NCBI GenBank assembly: GCA_041625575.1
Contig: JBFJTG010000001.1
Span: forward strand, 1-64,000
Origin: Litorivivens sp041625575
GTDB lineage: Bacteria > Pseudomonadota > Gammaproteobacteria > Pseudomonadales > Spongiibacteraceae
Direction of reading: 5' to 3'
DNA length: 64,000 nt
The position numbers were made by a program, and so were the translations under genes. The notes beneath the pieces were generated by a model that did not search any database, was not told the origin of the DNA, and was given only the letters and a program-made list of their open reading frames with translations. Positions 17,228-25,071 of the stretch are shown piece after piece (position 1 is the first letter of the stretch; the number at the start of each line of letters is the position of its first letter).

Positions 17228-17289
17228 TCGCCCGCAGGCGAAATCAGCATTGGCAAAAAGTGCGATTGGCATCAAGGGCATAGGCTCCG

Positions 17290-18894
17290 TCACATCCTAA
17301 ACACACCAAACTTCGTATCCTCAATCGGCTTATTCAAAGTCGCCGCCAAACTCAATCCCAATACCCGCCGCGTATCGGCGGGATCAATAACCCCGTCATC
17401 CCACAAACGCGCCGAGGCGTAGTAGGGGTGTCCCTGTTTTTCATAGGTTTCGAGGGTGGGCTTTTTAAAGGCCAGCTCTTCATCAGCCGACCATTTCTTG
17501 CCTTCACGTTCATATTGATCGCGTTTGATTTGGGCCAGTACGCCAGCGGCTTGCTCGCCGCCCATTACCGAGATACGGGCGTTGGGCCACATAAACATAA
17601 AGCGCGGGTCGTAAGCGCGGCCGCACATACCATAGTTGCCGGCACCAAAAGAGCCGCCAATTAATACGGTCAGTTTTGGCACTTTCGCGCAGGCAACGGC
17701 GGTTACCATTTTGGCACCGTGCTTGGCGATGCCGCCGGTTTCGTATTGTTTTCCGACCATAAAGCCGGTGATGTTTTGCAAGAATATCAGGGGTATTTTG
17801 CGCTGCGCGCAGAGCTCAATAAAGTGAGCGCCTTTTTGTGCTGATTCTGAAAACAAGATGCCGTTGTTAGCAACAATGCCTACGGGATAGCCGTAAAGGC
17901 GGGCAAAGCCGCAGACAAGGGTGGTGCCGTAAAGCGCCTTGAATTCGTCGAATTCGGAACCGTCAAAAATACGCGCGATGACTTCACGTACGTCATAAGG
18001 CTTGCGAGTATCTGCGGGTATTACGCCGTAAATTTCTTCCGGCGCGTACAGAGGCTCTTTTGCAGGTTTTAGATCGAGTTGTTGAGGCTTAATACGATTG
18101 AGGCGTTGTACCGCATTGCGCGCCAACTGTAGCGCGTGGTGATCATTGTTAGCGTAGTGGTCGGCGACCCCCGATGTTCTGCAATGCACATCGGCTCCGC
18201 CTAATTCTTCCGCCGTTACAACTTCGCCCGTGGCGGCTTTAACCAGTGGCGGTCCGGCGAGGAATATGGTTCCTTGTTCGCGAACGATGATCGATTCATC
18301 GGCCATCGCGGGAACATAGGCGCCACCCGCGGTGCAGGAACCCATGACGACCGCAATTTGCGGAATATTTTTTGATGACATATTGGCCTGATTGAAAAAG
18401 ATTCGGCCAAAATGTTCGCGGTCGGGAAAGACTTCGTCCTGTCTTGGAAGGTTGGCGCCGCCGGAATCGACAAGATAGATGCAGGGCAAATGGTTTTCTT
18501 CGGCAATGGTCTGTGCGCGCAGATGTTTTTTAACGGTGAGCGGATAGTAGGAGCCGCCCTTAACCGTGGCATCGTTGGCAATGATCAGGCATTCCTGTCC
18601 TGCGACACGACCGATGCCGGTAATGATGCCCGCTGCAGGTACATAGTCATCGTAAACTTCCCATGCGGCTAGTTGGGAAAGCTCGAGAAAGGGCGAGCCT
18701 TCGTCGAGCAGGGCGTTGATGCGATCGCGTGGCAGTAGCTTGCCGCGTTCGGTATGTCGCTTTTGATATTTTTCACCACCGCCGATGCTGATTTGGGCGA
18801 CTTTTTCTCGCAGGTCATCCACCACAGCTTGCATGCGTTCGCGATTAGCGGCGAATTCGTCCGAGCGGGTGTTGATGGCTGATGTGATAATCAT
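17290..18894 (-). CDS. liuB: Methylcrotonyl-CoA carboxylase, carboxyltransferase (beta) subunit
   Basis: This 534-residue subunit transfers the carboxyl group from carboxybiotin to 3-methylcrotonyl-CoA, giving 3-methylglutaconyl-CoA. Both crotonase-like halves are visible. The N-half has YQKRHTERGKLLPRDRINAL, CIYLVDSGGANLPRQDEVFP and MGSCTAGGAYVPAM. The C-half has GFARLYGYPVGIVANNGILF, FLQNITGFMVGKQYE, GGSFGAGNYGMCGRAYDPRF and WPNARISVMGGEQAAGVLA. The sequence signature fits MCC rather than propionyl-CoA carboxylase. It lies in the liu operon, but with about 150 bases to liuA (REP-like repeats) and about 680 to liuC (inverted-repeat element). Confidence 0.96.
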   Translation of the reverse strand: MIITSAINTRSDEFAANRERMQAVVDDLREKVAQISIGGGEKYQKRHTERGKLLPRDRINALLDEGSPFLELSQLAAWEVYDDYVPAAGIITGIGRVAGQECLIIANDATVKGGSYYPLTVKKHLRAQTIAEENHLPCIYLVDSGGANLPRQDEVFPDREHFGRIFFNQANMSSKNIPQIAVVMGSCTAGGAYVPAMADESIIVREQGTIFLAGPPLVKAATGEVVTAEELGGADVHCRTSGVADHYANNDHHALQLARNAVQRLNRIKPQQLDLKPAKEPLYAPEEIYGVIPADTRKPYDVREVIARIFDGSEFDEFKALYGTTLVCGFARLYGYPVGIVANNGILFSESAQKGAHFIELCAQRKIPLIFLQNITGFMVGKQYETGGIAKHGAKMVTAVACAKVPKLTVLIGGSFGAGNYGMCGRAYDPRFMFMWPNARISVMGGEQAAGVLAQIKRDQYEREGKKWSADEELAFKKPTLETYEKQGHPYYASARLWDDGVIDPADTRRVLGLSLAATLNKPIEDTKFGVFRM

Positions 18895-18916
18895 TTTAAT
18901 GACTTCCTGTTACGCA

Positions 18917-19040
18917 AATCGCCTGCCGCGCAGGCTCTATGGTGATAATTATCTACCTGTGTTGCCGTTCGCCTGCGGGGCCGGCTCCTACACTTTGCGG
19001 TTGCGATAGGGGTGTAGGAGCGAGCCCTGCTTGCGAAAAG
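18917..19040. repeat. REP-like palindromic repeats, cluster 2
   Basis: Between liuA and liuB, three units of the same family occur: TCGCCTGCCGCGCAGGCTC (18919 onward, degenerate), TTCGCCTGCGGGGCCGGCTC (18968 onward) and, inverted, TGTAGGAGCGAGCCCTGCTT (19013 onward). The last unit ends two bases before the liuA stop codon region, so the repeats would be transcribed as part of the operon mRNA. Confidence 0.78.
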
Positions 19041-19042
19041 AA

Positions 19043-20212
19043 TCAACCGGTTTCTTTAAACAGTTCCCGACCTATCAACATGCGCCTGATTTCGGAAGTG
19101 CCTGCGCCAATCTCGTACAGCTTGGCGTCACGAAGCAAGCGGCCAGTCGGGTACTCGTTGATGTAACCATTGCCACCCAGGGTTTGAATCGCTTGCAGAG
19201 CCATTTGTGTGGCGCGTTCTGCGGTATAAAGAATAACGGCGGCGGCATCCTTACGACTTTCCTCCCCGCGATCACAGGCACGGGCTACGGCGTACAAATA
19301 AGCGCGACTGGCGTTGAGTTCGGTATACATATCGGCGACTTTGCCTTGCATCAATTGGAACTCGCCGATGCTTTGGCCGAATTGTTTGCGGTCGTGCAGG
19401 TAGGGAACAACGATGTCCATGCAGGCTTGCATGATGCCGACGGGGCCACCGGAAAGTACGGTGCGTTCGTAGTCCAGACCGCTCATGAGCACATTGACAC
19501 CGCGCCCTTCGCCACCAAGAATATTTTCTTCGGGAACTTCGCAGTTTTCGAAGACAAGTTCGCAGGTGTTGGAACCGCGCATACCGAGTTTGTCGAGTTT
19601 TTGTGCCTGAGTGAAGCCGGGGGAGTCGCGTTCTACAATAAAGGCGGTCATGCCGCGCGGTCCGGCTTCGATATCGGTTTTGGCGTAAATCACATAGACG
19701 TGAGCGTCTGGGCCGTTGGTGATCCACATTTTATTGCCGTTGAGTATGTAACGATCGCCCTTTTTCTCGGCCTTGAGTTTCATGCTCACCACGTCGGAGC
19801 CCGCGTTGGGTTCTGACATGGCTAGCGCGCCAATATGCTCGCCGCTGCAAAGCTTTGGCAGGTACTTTCGGCGCTGTTCTTCATTGCCGTTTTTAAATAT
19901 CTGGTTGACGCAAAGATTGGAGTGGGCACCGTAGGACAGGCCGACCGAGGCCGAGCCGCGACTGATTTCTTCCATGGCGACACAGTGCGCCAGATAGCCC
20001 ATATTGCTACCACCGTACTCTTCGCTAACGGTGACGCCGAGCAGGCCCATGTCTCCGAATTTTTTCCACATATCCATCGGAAAAGCATTGTCGCGATCGA
20101 TAGCTTCTGCGCGGGGTGCCAATTCTGTCTGAACGAATTGGTAGGTACTGTCGCGAAGCATGTCGATGTCTTCGCCAAGGCCAAAATTTAATGTCGGGTA
20201 GGGAGTGTTCAT
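19043..20212 (-). CDS. liuA: Isovaleryl-CoA dehydrogenase
   Basis: LiuA is the FAD-dependent acyl-CoA dehydrogenase that oxidises isovaleryl-CoA to 3-methylcrotonyl-CoA. Visible are the N-terminal helical domain, GVTVSEEYGGSNMGYLAHC, the FAD/substrate strand LAMSEPNAGSDVVSMKLKAE, WITNGPDAHVYVIYAKTD, and the C-terminal block QTLGGNGYINEYPTGRLLRD followed by EIGAGTSEIRRMLIGREL. The start ATG 20212 (MNTPYPTLNFGLGEDIDMLR) has AGGACA eight bases upstream, giving 389 residues, the family length. A longer frame into the liuR gene has no support. It is the first structural gene after liuR. Confidence 0.96.
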   Translation of the reverse strand: MNTPYPTLNFGLGEDIDMLRDSTYQFVQTELAPRAEAIDRDNAFPMDMWKKFGDMGLLGVTVSEEYGGSNMGYLAHCVAMEEISRGSASVGLSYGAHSNLCVNQIFKNGNEEQRRKYLPKLCSGEHIGALAMSEPNAGSDVVSMKLKAEKKGDRYILNGNKMWITNGPDAHVYVIYAKTDIEAGPRGMTAFIVERDSPGFTQAQKLDKLGMRGSNTCELVFENCEVPEENILGGEGRGVNVLMSGLDYERTVLSGGPVGIMQACMDIVVPYLHDRKQFGQSIGEFQLMQGKVADMYTELNASRAYLYAVARACDRGEESRKDAAAVILYTAERATQMALQAIQTLGGNGYINEYPTGRLLRDAKLYEIGAGTSEIRRMLIGRELFKETG

Positions 20213-20223
20213 GGTTTGTCCTG

Positions 20224-20640
20224 TTAGCGGCTTGCGGTTTTCGATGGTTTGGCTGACGAGTAGGCGAGGGCTTCGAGGCAACGGGCCTCGGCCTCTTCCA
20301 GTTCTTGCATCATGGTTTTCAGGTCGTTGAGTTGCTCTTTCAGCTGTTCGCGCTTGTCGCGAATTTTATCGATGAGTTTTTGTAGTTGATGACTGTTGTC
20401 CTGGTCTGGCGCGTACATTTCAATGATGTCGCGGCTTTCTTCCAGTGACAGGCCCAGGCGCTTGCCGCGCAGTATGAGTATGAGCTTTACGCGGTCGGCA
20501 GCGCTGTAGATACGGGCTTGGCCATTGCGCTCGGGTTGGAGCAGACCTTTTTCTTCATAGAAGCGAATTGCACGGGTCGTGATACCAAACTCTTTGGCGA
20601 GTTCGGAGATGCTGAAACTTTTTTTCCGGTTAGAACCCAT
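20224..20640 (-). CDS. liuR: LiuR, MerR-family regulator of leucine catabolism
   Basis: This 138-residue MerR-type regulator has a winged helix-turn-helix (SISELAKEFGITTRAIRFYE, about 9-28, then GLLQPERNGQARIYSAADRV). A long coiled-coil dimerisation helix (about 80-120) follows and the effector domain is very short, without the cysteine clusters of metal-sensing MerRs. Known LiuR proteins control the liu genes in proteobacteria, probably sensing a pathway CoA ester. It is the first gene of the operon, 11 bases before liuA, directly downstream of a matching operator, and so probably autoregulates. Confidence 0.95.
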   Translation of the reverse strand: MGSNRKKSFSISELAKEFGITTRAIRFYEEKGLLQPERNGQARIYSAADRVKLILILRGKRLGLSLEESRDIIEMYAPDQDNSHQLQKLIDKIRDKREQLKEQLNDLKTMMQELEEAEARCLEALAYSSAKPSKTASR

Positions 20641-20670
20641 AACGGATGTCCGAGAAAGCAGTGTTGGGGG

Positions 20671-20700
20671 ATTCTAGATGAGGTTAACGTTAACGTCAAC
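20671..20700 (-). promoter_or_regulatory. liu operon promoter with LiuR operator
   Basis: On the minus strand a -35 TTGACG (20694-20699) and -10 TAGAAT (20671-20676) are separated by 17 bases. GTTGACGTTAACGTTAAC (20683-20700), a near-perfect palindrome matching the described LiuR site core ACGTTAACGT, overlaps the -35 and the spacer, the usual MerR-family placement. The liuR ATG is 30 bases downstream of the -10. Confidence 0.85.
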
Positions 20701-20714
20701 GGTATCTGGTCCGT

Positions 20715-20850
20715 GTAGCAGCCTGCCCTGCAGGCGAATCTATTAAGCCACTACAGACCTACATTCGCCTGCAGGGCAGGCTCCTACATGATTCCGGTGG
20801 ATGTCAGTCGCGCGTGTGGATCTAGTCCGTCTGTAGGGCAGGCTCCTACG
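20715..20850. repeat. REP-like palindromic repeats, cluster 3
   Basis: A well-conserved inverted pair lies upstream of the liu promoter: 20715-20739 (GTAGCAGCCTGCCCTGCAGG core) and 20763-20787, which is its inverse with one mismatch in 25. A third partial unit, CTGTAGGGCAGGCTCCTACG, is at 20831-20850, just before the epoxide-hydrolase-like gene. Confidence 0.85.
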
Positions 20851-20891
20851 GGCGCAACGCGTTATAGTTGTCAAAAAAGAGGCTTATATTG

Positions 20892-21872
20892 ATGGCGCGA
20901 GCGAATTGGTCACACCACCACGCACAAATCAACGGCATACAGATGCACTACGTGGAACAGGGCGAGGGCATGCCCGTGGTCTTGTGCCATGGTTTTCCCC
21001 ACCTCTGGTTTAGCTGGCACCGCCAGATTCCTGCTCTGGCCGCCGCGGGTTATCGGGTGATAGCACCTGATATGCGGGGGATGGGCCAAACCGAGGCGCC
21101 AGCAGATGCCAGTGCTTATGGCGTGGATGCCATTACCGCGGATTTGCTAGGCTTGCTAGATCATCTGGGTATCGAAAAGGCCATTTTCGGCGGTCTGGAT
21201 TTCGGTGCCTTTGCGGTATACGACCTGGCTCATTTGCATCCCGAGCGGGTCATTGCCGTGATTGGCTTGGAAAATCCGGCTGCCCCCCACAATCCGCAGG
21301 TACCGCCGCTCACAGAATATGCGGAAATGGCCAAAGAGCATTTTTTGCACATCGAGTACTTTCGTCCCGTCGGTCCGGCAGATCGGGATTTGGCCGCCGA
21401 GCCGCGGCTTTTTTTGCAAAAGGTATTTTGGGCCCTGAGCGGAGATGGAGACTATTTTGCGACCTGGAAGTATCCGCCAACGGCGACATATATAGAGGCG
21501 ATGAATGATGCGCCGCCCTTGCCCTGGCCCTGGCTGACAGAAATTGAATTTGAATATTTTCACTCCGAATATGCGCGCAGCGGATTTACCGGTGGTTTGA
21601 ACTGGTATCGTTCAATGGATTTGAAATGGGAGCAACGCAAATCGCTGGAAGGGTGGCAGAGTCGTGTGCCGGCCTATTTTCTGGGGAGCGAGCACGACGT
21701 TGATCTGGAAGGCTTTCACGGCGATGATCCGTTTAGCTTAATGCGAGCGCAGTTCCCGGATTTGCGACGGGTGGAAATGATTCCCGATGCCGGGCATTTG
21801 GTGCAGTTGGAAAAATCGGAGGAGGTGAACCGCTATTTGCTGGAATTTTTGGACGACATTCGATGCAGTTAA
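20892..21872 (+). CDS. Alpha/beta hydrolase, epoxide hydrolase-like
   Basis: This 326-residue alpha/beta hydrolase has the oxyanion motif CHGFPHLWFSWHRQ, the strand VIAPDMRGMGQTEAP and an aspartate nucleophile elbow FGGLDFGAFAVYDL. The Asp where lipases have Ser is the mark of epoxide hydrolases and haloalkane dehalogenases. HGFP and the cap-region tyrosines favour epoxide hydrolase. The catalytic histidine is in MIPDAGHLVQLEKSEEV near the C-terminus. The ATG at 20892 has AAGAGG eight bases upstream and is better than the in-frame TTG at 20868. Downstream it converges on a LuxR-type gene. The substrate is unknown. Confidence 0.88.
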   Translation: MARANWSHHHAQINGIQMHYVEQGEGMPVVLCHGFPHLWFSWHRQIPALAAAGYRVIAPDMRGMGQTEAPADASAYGVDAITADLLGLLDHLGIEKAIFGGLDFGAFAVYDLAHLHPERVIAVIGLENPAAPHNPQVPPLTEYAEMAKEHFLHIEYFRPVGPADRDLAAEPRLFLQKVFWALSGDGDYFATWKYPPTATYIEAMNDAPPLPWPWLTEIEFEYFHSEYARSGFTGGLNWYRSMDLKWEQRKSLEGWQSRVPAYFLGSEHDVDLEGFHGDDPFSLMRAQFPDLRRVEMIPDAGHLVQLEKSEEVNRYLLEFLDDIRCS

Positions 21873-21894
21873 GATCGAGAAAAGTCCGAAAGAT

Positions 21895-23019
21895 TTATCC
21901 CAAAGGTGCGACGCTTTTGAGTATCAGGCCAACTAACTGCGTTTGCTGGCTTACGCCGGTTTTTGAAAAGATCGAGCGCAAGTGTGCACGGGCGGTATTG
22001 CGACTGATATGCAGGCTGGCACTGGCGTCGTCGAGGCTGAGGCCATTGGCCAGAGCCGTTGCGAGCCGACTTTCCGCCGGAGTCAGGCCAAAGAGCTGAG
22101 TCAGGGAGGAGTGCGGCGTTTCCCGGGTGGATGCCGCGTCGCTGACAAATATGGCAATCACGGCCTCGTCGTCGTGCTCGCGGTGACGTTTCACCGCCAA
22201 AGGCCTTACGGTTAGCCCTAACACGCAGTCGCCACTGTTGTCGTAAACCGGCATAGCTTGGGCAAATACGGTATCGCCACGACTGCGCGCGTTGAGCGCA
22301 GCCTCGATAGCGTTGCGCAGTTTCTGATTGTCGATGGGGCGTAGCAAGGTCAATTTTCCGCTCTTAAGCATTATGCCGCGATTGGCGCTTATTAGGCGTT
22401 CGGCCATCGGGTTGTTGTCCACAAGTTGCTGTTTTTCATTCAGAAAAAAGGTCGCCACCGAGAGTTGGGAAACGGCTTGAGCGTAGAGCTCCTTTTCACT
22501 GTTGGTGCTTTCCAGGCGACCGTGAATTCGCAGTGCGCGTTTCAAATGGGGAATCATGCTGTTGAGTAACTCTCTGTCTTCGGCAGAAAAACCGTCACGT
22601 CCACGCGTGCGGGTGAGCCGCAGACTGCCGTCCAGTTCGCCACCACTGCTGAGCTCAATGCCGGCAATATGGTAAATGCCAAAGGGTTCCATGCTGAGTT
22701 TGTAGAATTCGCTGTCCTGCAGTGCCTCCAGGTCGAGATGTTCGTCGAGAGTAACGGTGGTGTTGTCGGGCATATTTACGAAGGGGTCGATAGTGTAAAA
22801 ATGCTCGCTGTAGGGGTTATCGCCGATTTCGCCGTCCAGCCCGGGAATCCCGTCGGCGATAATGACGCCGCGTTCGAGTTCGTTGGGCTGGCGCAGCATC
22901 AAGATGGCGGCGTCGGCTTTTAGTGTGGTGCGCAGGACATGCAAGCAGGCGCTCCAAACGGGGTCGGATAGGGGAGCGTCATAGATTGCTTCTAATAATT
23001 GGCTTTCGCGCTCGTCCAT
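21895..23019 (-). CDS. LuxR-type helix-turn-helix regulator
   Basis: This 374-residue regulator has a C-terminal LuxR/FixJ DNA-binding domain (LFGLTPAESRLATALANGLS, then DDASASLHISRNTARAHLRSIFSKTGV, about 310-360). The N-terminal region is GAF-like. A middle PAS-like segment (ATFFLNEKQQLVDNNPMAERL) is typical of stand-alone metabolic LuxR regulators such as the TeiR type. There is no receiver domain and no acyl-homoserine lactone-binding signature. It is divergent from an SDR gene with 174 bases between them, so local regulation of the neighbouring catabolic cluster is a reasonable inference. Confidence 0.88.
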   Translation of the reverse strand: MDERESQLLEAIYDAPLSDPVWSACLHVLRTTLKADAAILMLRQPNELERGVIIADGIPGLDGEIGDNPYSEHFYTIDPFVNMPDNTTVTLDEHLDLEALQDSEFYKLSMEPFGIYHIAGIELSSGGELDGSLRLTRTRGRDGFSAEDRELLNSMIPHLKRALRIHGRLESTNSEKELYAQAVSQLSVATFFLNEKQQLVDNNPMAERLISANRGIMLKSGKLTLLRPIDNQKLRNAIEAALNARSRGDTVFAQAMPVYDNSGDCVLGLTVRPLAVKRHREHDDEAVIAIFVSDAASTRETPHSSLTQLFGLTPAESRLATALANGLSLDDASASLHISRNTARAHLRSIFSKTGVSQQTQLVGLILKSVAPLG

Positions 23020-23193
23020 GTCTGTCTATCGCTCGATCTTCTAATTGTTATTGTTGCTACACACTATATTGCAGCTAGCTACTCTACAAGAATGTGACTG
23101 AGCTGTAATCGTTCTCACTAGTCCGGGTAGACGATGCACGCCCTGTGGGCTTCTGCGATAAACAACACACGATGAAAATTCAGGGTGGGTAAG

Positions 23194-24018
23194 ATGAACG
23201 ATTTTAAAGGCAGGGTGGCTGTGGTTACAGGTGCCGCAAGTGGCATAGGCGAGGGCCTAGCGCGGCATTGCGCAAAGGAAGGCATGCGCCTGGTGCTGGC
23301 TGACGTTAACGAGCAACGCTTGAAGGTTCTGGCTGATTCCCTGGATACAGCAGCGCTGTATCAGGTCACTGACGTCTCCGATAGTGAGCAAGTGAAGGCT
23401 CTGGCTGATTTCGCCTGGAAGCAATTTGGGCAGGTCGATTTGCTTTTCAACAATGCCGGGGTGTTGATTAGTGGCGCGAGTTGGGAAATACCTCTAAAAG
23501 ACTGGCAATGGATTCTCAACATTAACCTGATGGGCGTAGTGCACGGTCTACACCACTTTGTGCCACGCTTGTTGGCGCAGGGAACTCAAGCGCACATTGT
23601 CAACACCTCGTCGTTGGCGGGTTTGATGGCCGCACCCCTGATGGGGCCTTATACCGTCGGCAAACAGGCGGTTCTCGCCCTGACCGAGACCCTGAGTTAT
23701 GAGCTCGCCGATACGCCGGTGTCGGTGTCGGCACTGTGTCCGGGTCCTATCGCGACCGGCATAGCCGAGTCGGGGAAGGGGCGCGATGCGCAGGCAGCGC
23801 CCTCGGAAGGTCAGCAGCAATTGATGCAGTATCTCACCGACGGTATCAGTCAGGGCATGGCGCCAGCAGACTGCGCCGCGCTAGTGTTCGATGCTATTCG
23901 CGAGCAGCGCTTCTGGGTCTTTACCCACGAAGATTTCAAGCCGGAATACCAGCGTCGAATCGATGATCTGATGGCCAACAGGAATCCGCTTTACAATCAA
24001 TATACGGTTGATGACTAG
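23194..24018 (+). CDS. Short-chain dehydrogenase/reductase
   Basis: This 274-residue classical SDR has the NAD(P)-binding TGAASGIGEG, NNAG in LLFNNAGVLISGAS, catalytic Ser in VNTSSLAGL and YTVGKQAVLALTE (Tyr-x3-Lys). An aspartate after the second strand (LVLADVNEQR) suggests NAD(H) preference. The C-terminal part ends with FKPEYQRRIDDLMANRNPLY, as in SDRs near lipid or terpenoid catabolism. I chose ATG 23194 over an in-frame GTG at 23185 because the AGGGTGGG before it serves as ribosome binding site. It opens a rightward run of four genes. The substrate is unknown. Confidence 0.88.
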   Translation: MNDFKGRVAVVTGAASGIGEGLARHCAKEGMRLVLADVNEQRLKVLADSLDTAALYQVTDVSDSEQVKALADFAWKQFGQVDLLFNNAGVLISGASWEIPLKDWQWILNINLMGVVHGLHHFVPRLLAQGTQAHIVNTSSLAGLMAAPLMGPYTVGKQAVLALTETLSYELADTPVSVSALCPGPIATGIAESGKGRDAQAAPSEGQQQLMQYLTDGISQGMAPADCAALVFDAIREQRFWVFTHEDFKPEYQRRIDDLMANRNPLYNQYTVDD

Positions 24019-24119
24019 GCGCTTCCCCGGCTAACAATTCGGTAACGCTATGCGAGAGCATGCGGGTGCTAGACTCGTTTGTGAGTAGAACGAATAATGT
24101 AAATCAGTAAGGAGACACG

Positions 24120-25025
24120 ATGGCCCTCAGCCCAGAATTGACCGATATGCTGGCATTTATGAACAGCATGGAAATGCCGTCGCTGGATACCATAACGCCA
24201 GAAGAATACCGGGTCTTGTTCGCCTTTCCTCCGGTTGAGGAAGTGCATCCCGTGGGCGCGGTTGAGAACCGCACAATTGCAGGCCCTGCCGGAGATCTTT
24301 CTGTTCGAATTTATACGCCGGATGCCAGTGGGCCCTTTCCCGTGTTGGCCTTCTATCACGGCGGCGGTTTCGTGTTGTGCGATCTCGATTCCCACGACGA
24401 CCTCTGCCGCAAGCTCTGTACGGCGATGAATGCCGTGGTGGTGTCGGTCGATTACCGCTTGGCACCGGAAGCAACTTTTCCGGCGGCGCCGGATGACTGC
24501 TTCGCCGCTACCCGGTGGTGCGCAGACAATATGGCCGCTATTAAGGGTAGCGGTAAGTTGATGGTCGGTGGCGACAGCGCCGGTGGTTGTCTCGCAGCCG
24601 CAGTTTGTATGATGGCTAGGGAGCAGGGTGGGCCGGAAATCGCACACCAGTTTCTTATATACCCGGTTACGGATTGCGATTTCACGACCGGCTCCTATCA
24701 GGATTTTGCTGAAGGCTATTTTCTAAGTCAGGAAATGATGCGTTGGTTTTGGAGGCATTATCTGGATAAAGAGAGCGATGCGGACAATCCCTTGGCGAGC
24801 CCGCTGCGCGCTGCGGACCTTTCAGGATTGCCGCCGGCGACTGTTATTACGGCTGGCTTCGACCCTCTGCGCGATGAAGGCAAGGCTTTTGCGGACAAGC
24901 TAGTGGCAGCAGGAGTAGCGGTGAATTATCACTGCTATGACGATATGATTCACGGCTTTCTGGGTTTGCCTGTGCCCCTGACCGCGGCTAGAGAGGCAAT
25001 ACATTTTATGGCCGGACAAATTTAA
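24120..25025 (+). CDS. HSL-family alpha/beta hydrolase (esterase/lipase)
   Basis: This 301-residue hormone-sensitive-lipase-type hydrolase has the oxyanion motif YHGGGFVLCDLDSHD, the strand VVSVDYRLAPEATFPAAPDD, the nucleophile GGDSAGGCLAA, the acid in GFDPLRDEGKAF and the histidine in YDDMIHGFLGLP. These make a complete Ser-Asp-His triad. Enzymes of this type cleave short- to medium-chain esters. The ATG has AAGGAG five bases upstream. It sits between two SDRs on the same strand, suggesting an ester-opening step in the same pathway. Confidence 0.9.
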   Translation: MALSPELTDMLAFMNSMEMPSLDTITPEEYRVLFAFPPVEEVHPVGAVENRTIAGPAGDLSVRIYTPDASGPFPVLAFYHGGGFVLCDLDSHDDLCRKLCTAMNAVVVSVDYRLAPEATFPAAPDDCFAATRWCADNMAAIKGSGKLMVGGDSAGGCLAAAVCMMAREQGGPEIAHQFLIYPVTDCDFTTGSYQDFAEGYFLSQEMMRWFWRHYLDKESDADNPLASPLRAADLSGLPPATVITAGFDPLRDEGKAFADKLVAAGVAVNYHCYDDMIHGFLGLPVPLTAAREAIHFMAGQI

Positions 25026-25071
25026 GTTCGGCCACTTAACATCACATCAGCCAACAAGCGGGAATAAATCT

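Larger units (their letters stand above)
16676..17245. repeat. Roughly 570-bp non-coding element with terminal inverted repeats
   Basis: The whole 680-base gap between liuC and liuB is filled by this element. Its two ends are imperfect inverted copies of about 50-55 bases. The left end runs TTTCGCCTGCCGGCGAGTTA (from 16676) and the right end, read on the other strand from 17245, runs ATTTCGCCTGCGGGCGAGTT. Each end holds a perfect hairpin (13 bp left, 14 bp right). The interior is rich in short palindromes, for example AAATCC-TTC-GGATTT at 16892-16906. One minus-strand frame stays open throughout, but its product has no domain, a compositional bias and no ribosome binding site. I read the element as a non-coding mobile or MITE-like repeat. 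Similar open frames are, as I recall, annotated as hypothetical proteins in many gammaproteobacteria. Confidence 0.75.

Noticed and set aside
16604..17293. A 229-codon open frame on the minus strand between liuC and liuB.
   Set aside because: It spans the inverted-repeat element end to end, including both hairpins, has no domain, no ribosome binding site and a strong Arg/Pro/Ser bias. Its openness follows from base composition.
19031..19816. A 261-codon plus-strand frame opposite liuA.
   Set aside because: It is an antisense shadow of a well-conserved acyl-CoA dehydrogenase gene, with no matching family.
10848..20850. Repeated GTAGGAGC-containing units considered as a CRISPR array.
   Set aside because: The units are few, palindromic, in both orientations and irregularly spaced, and there are no cas genes. 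REP-like repeats fit better.
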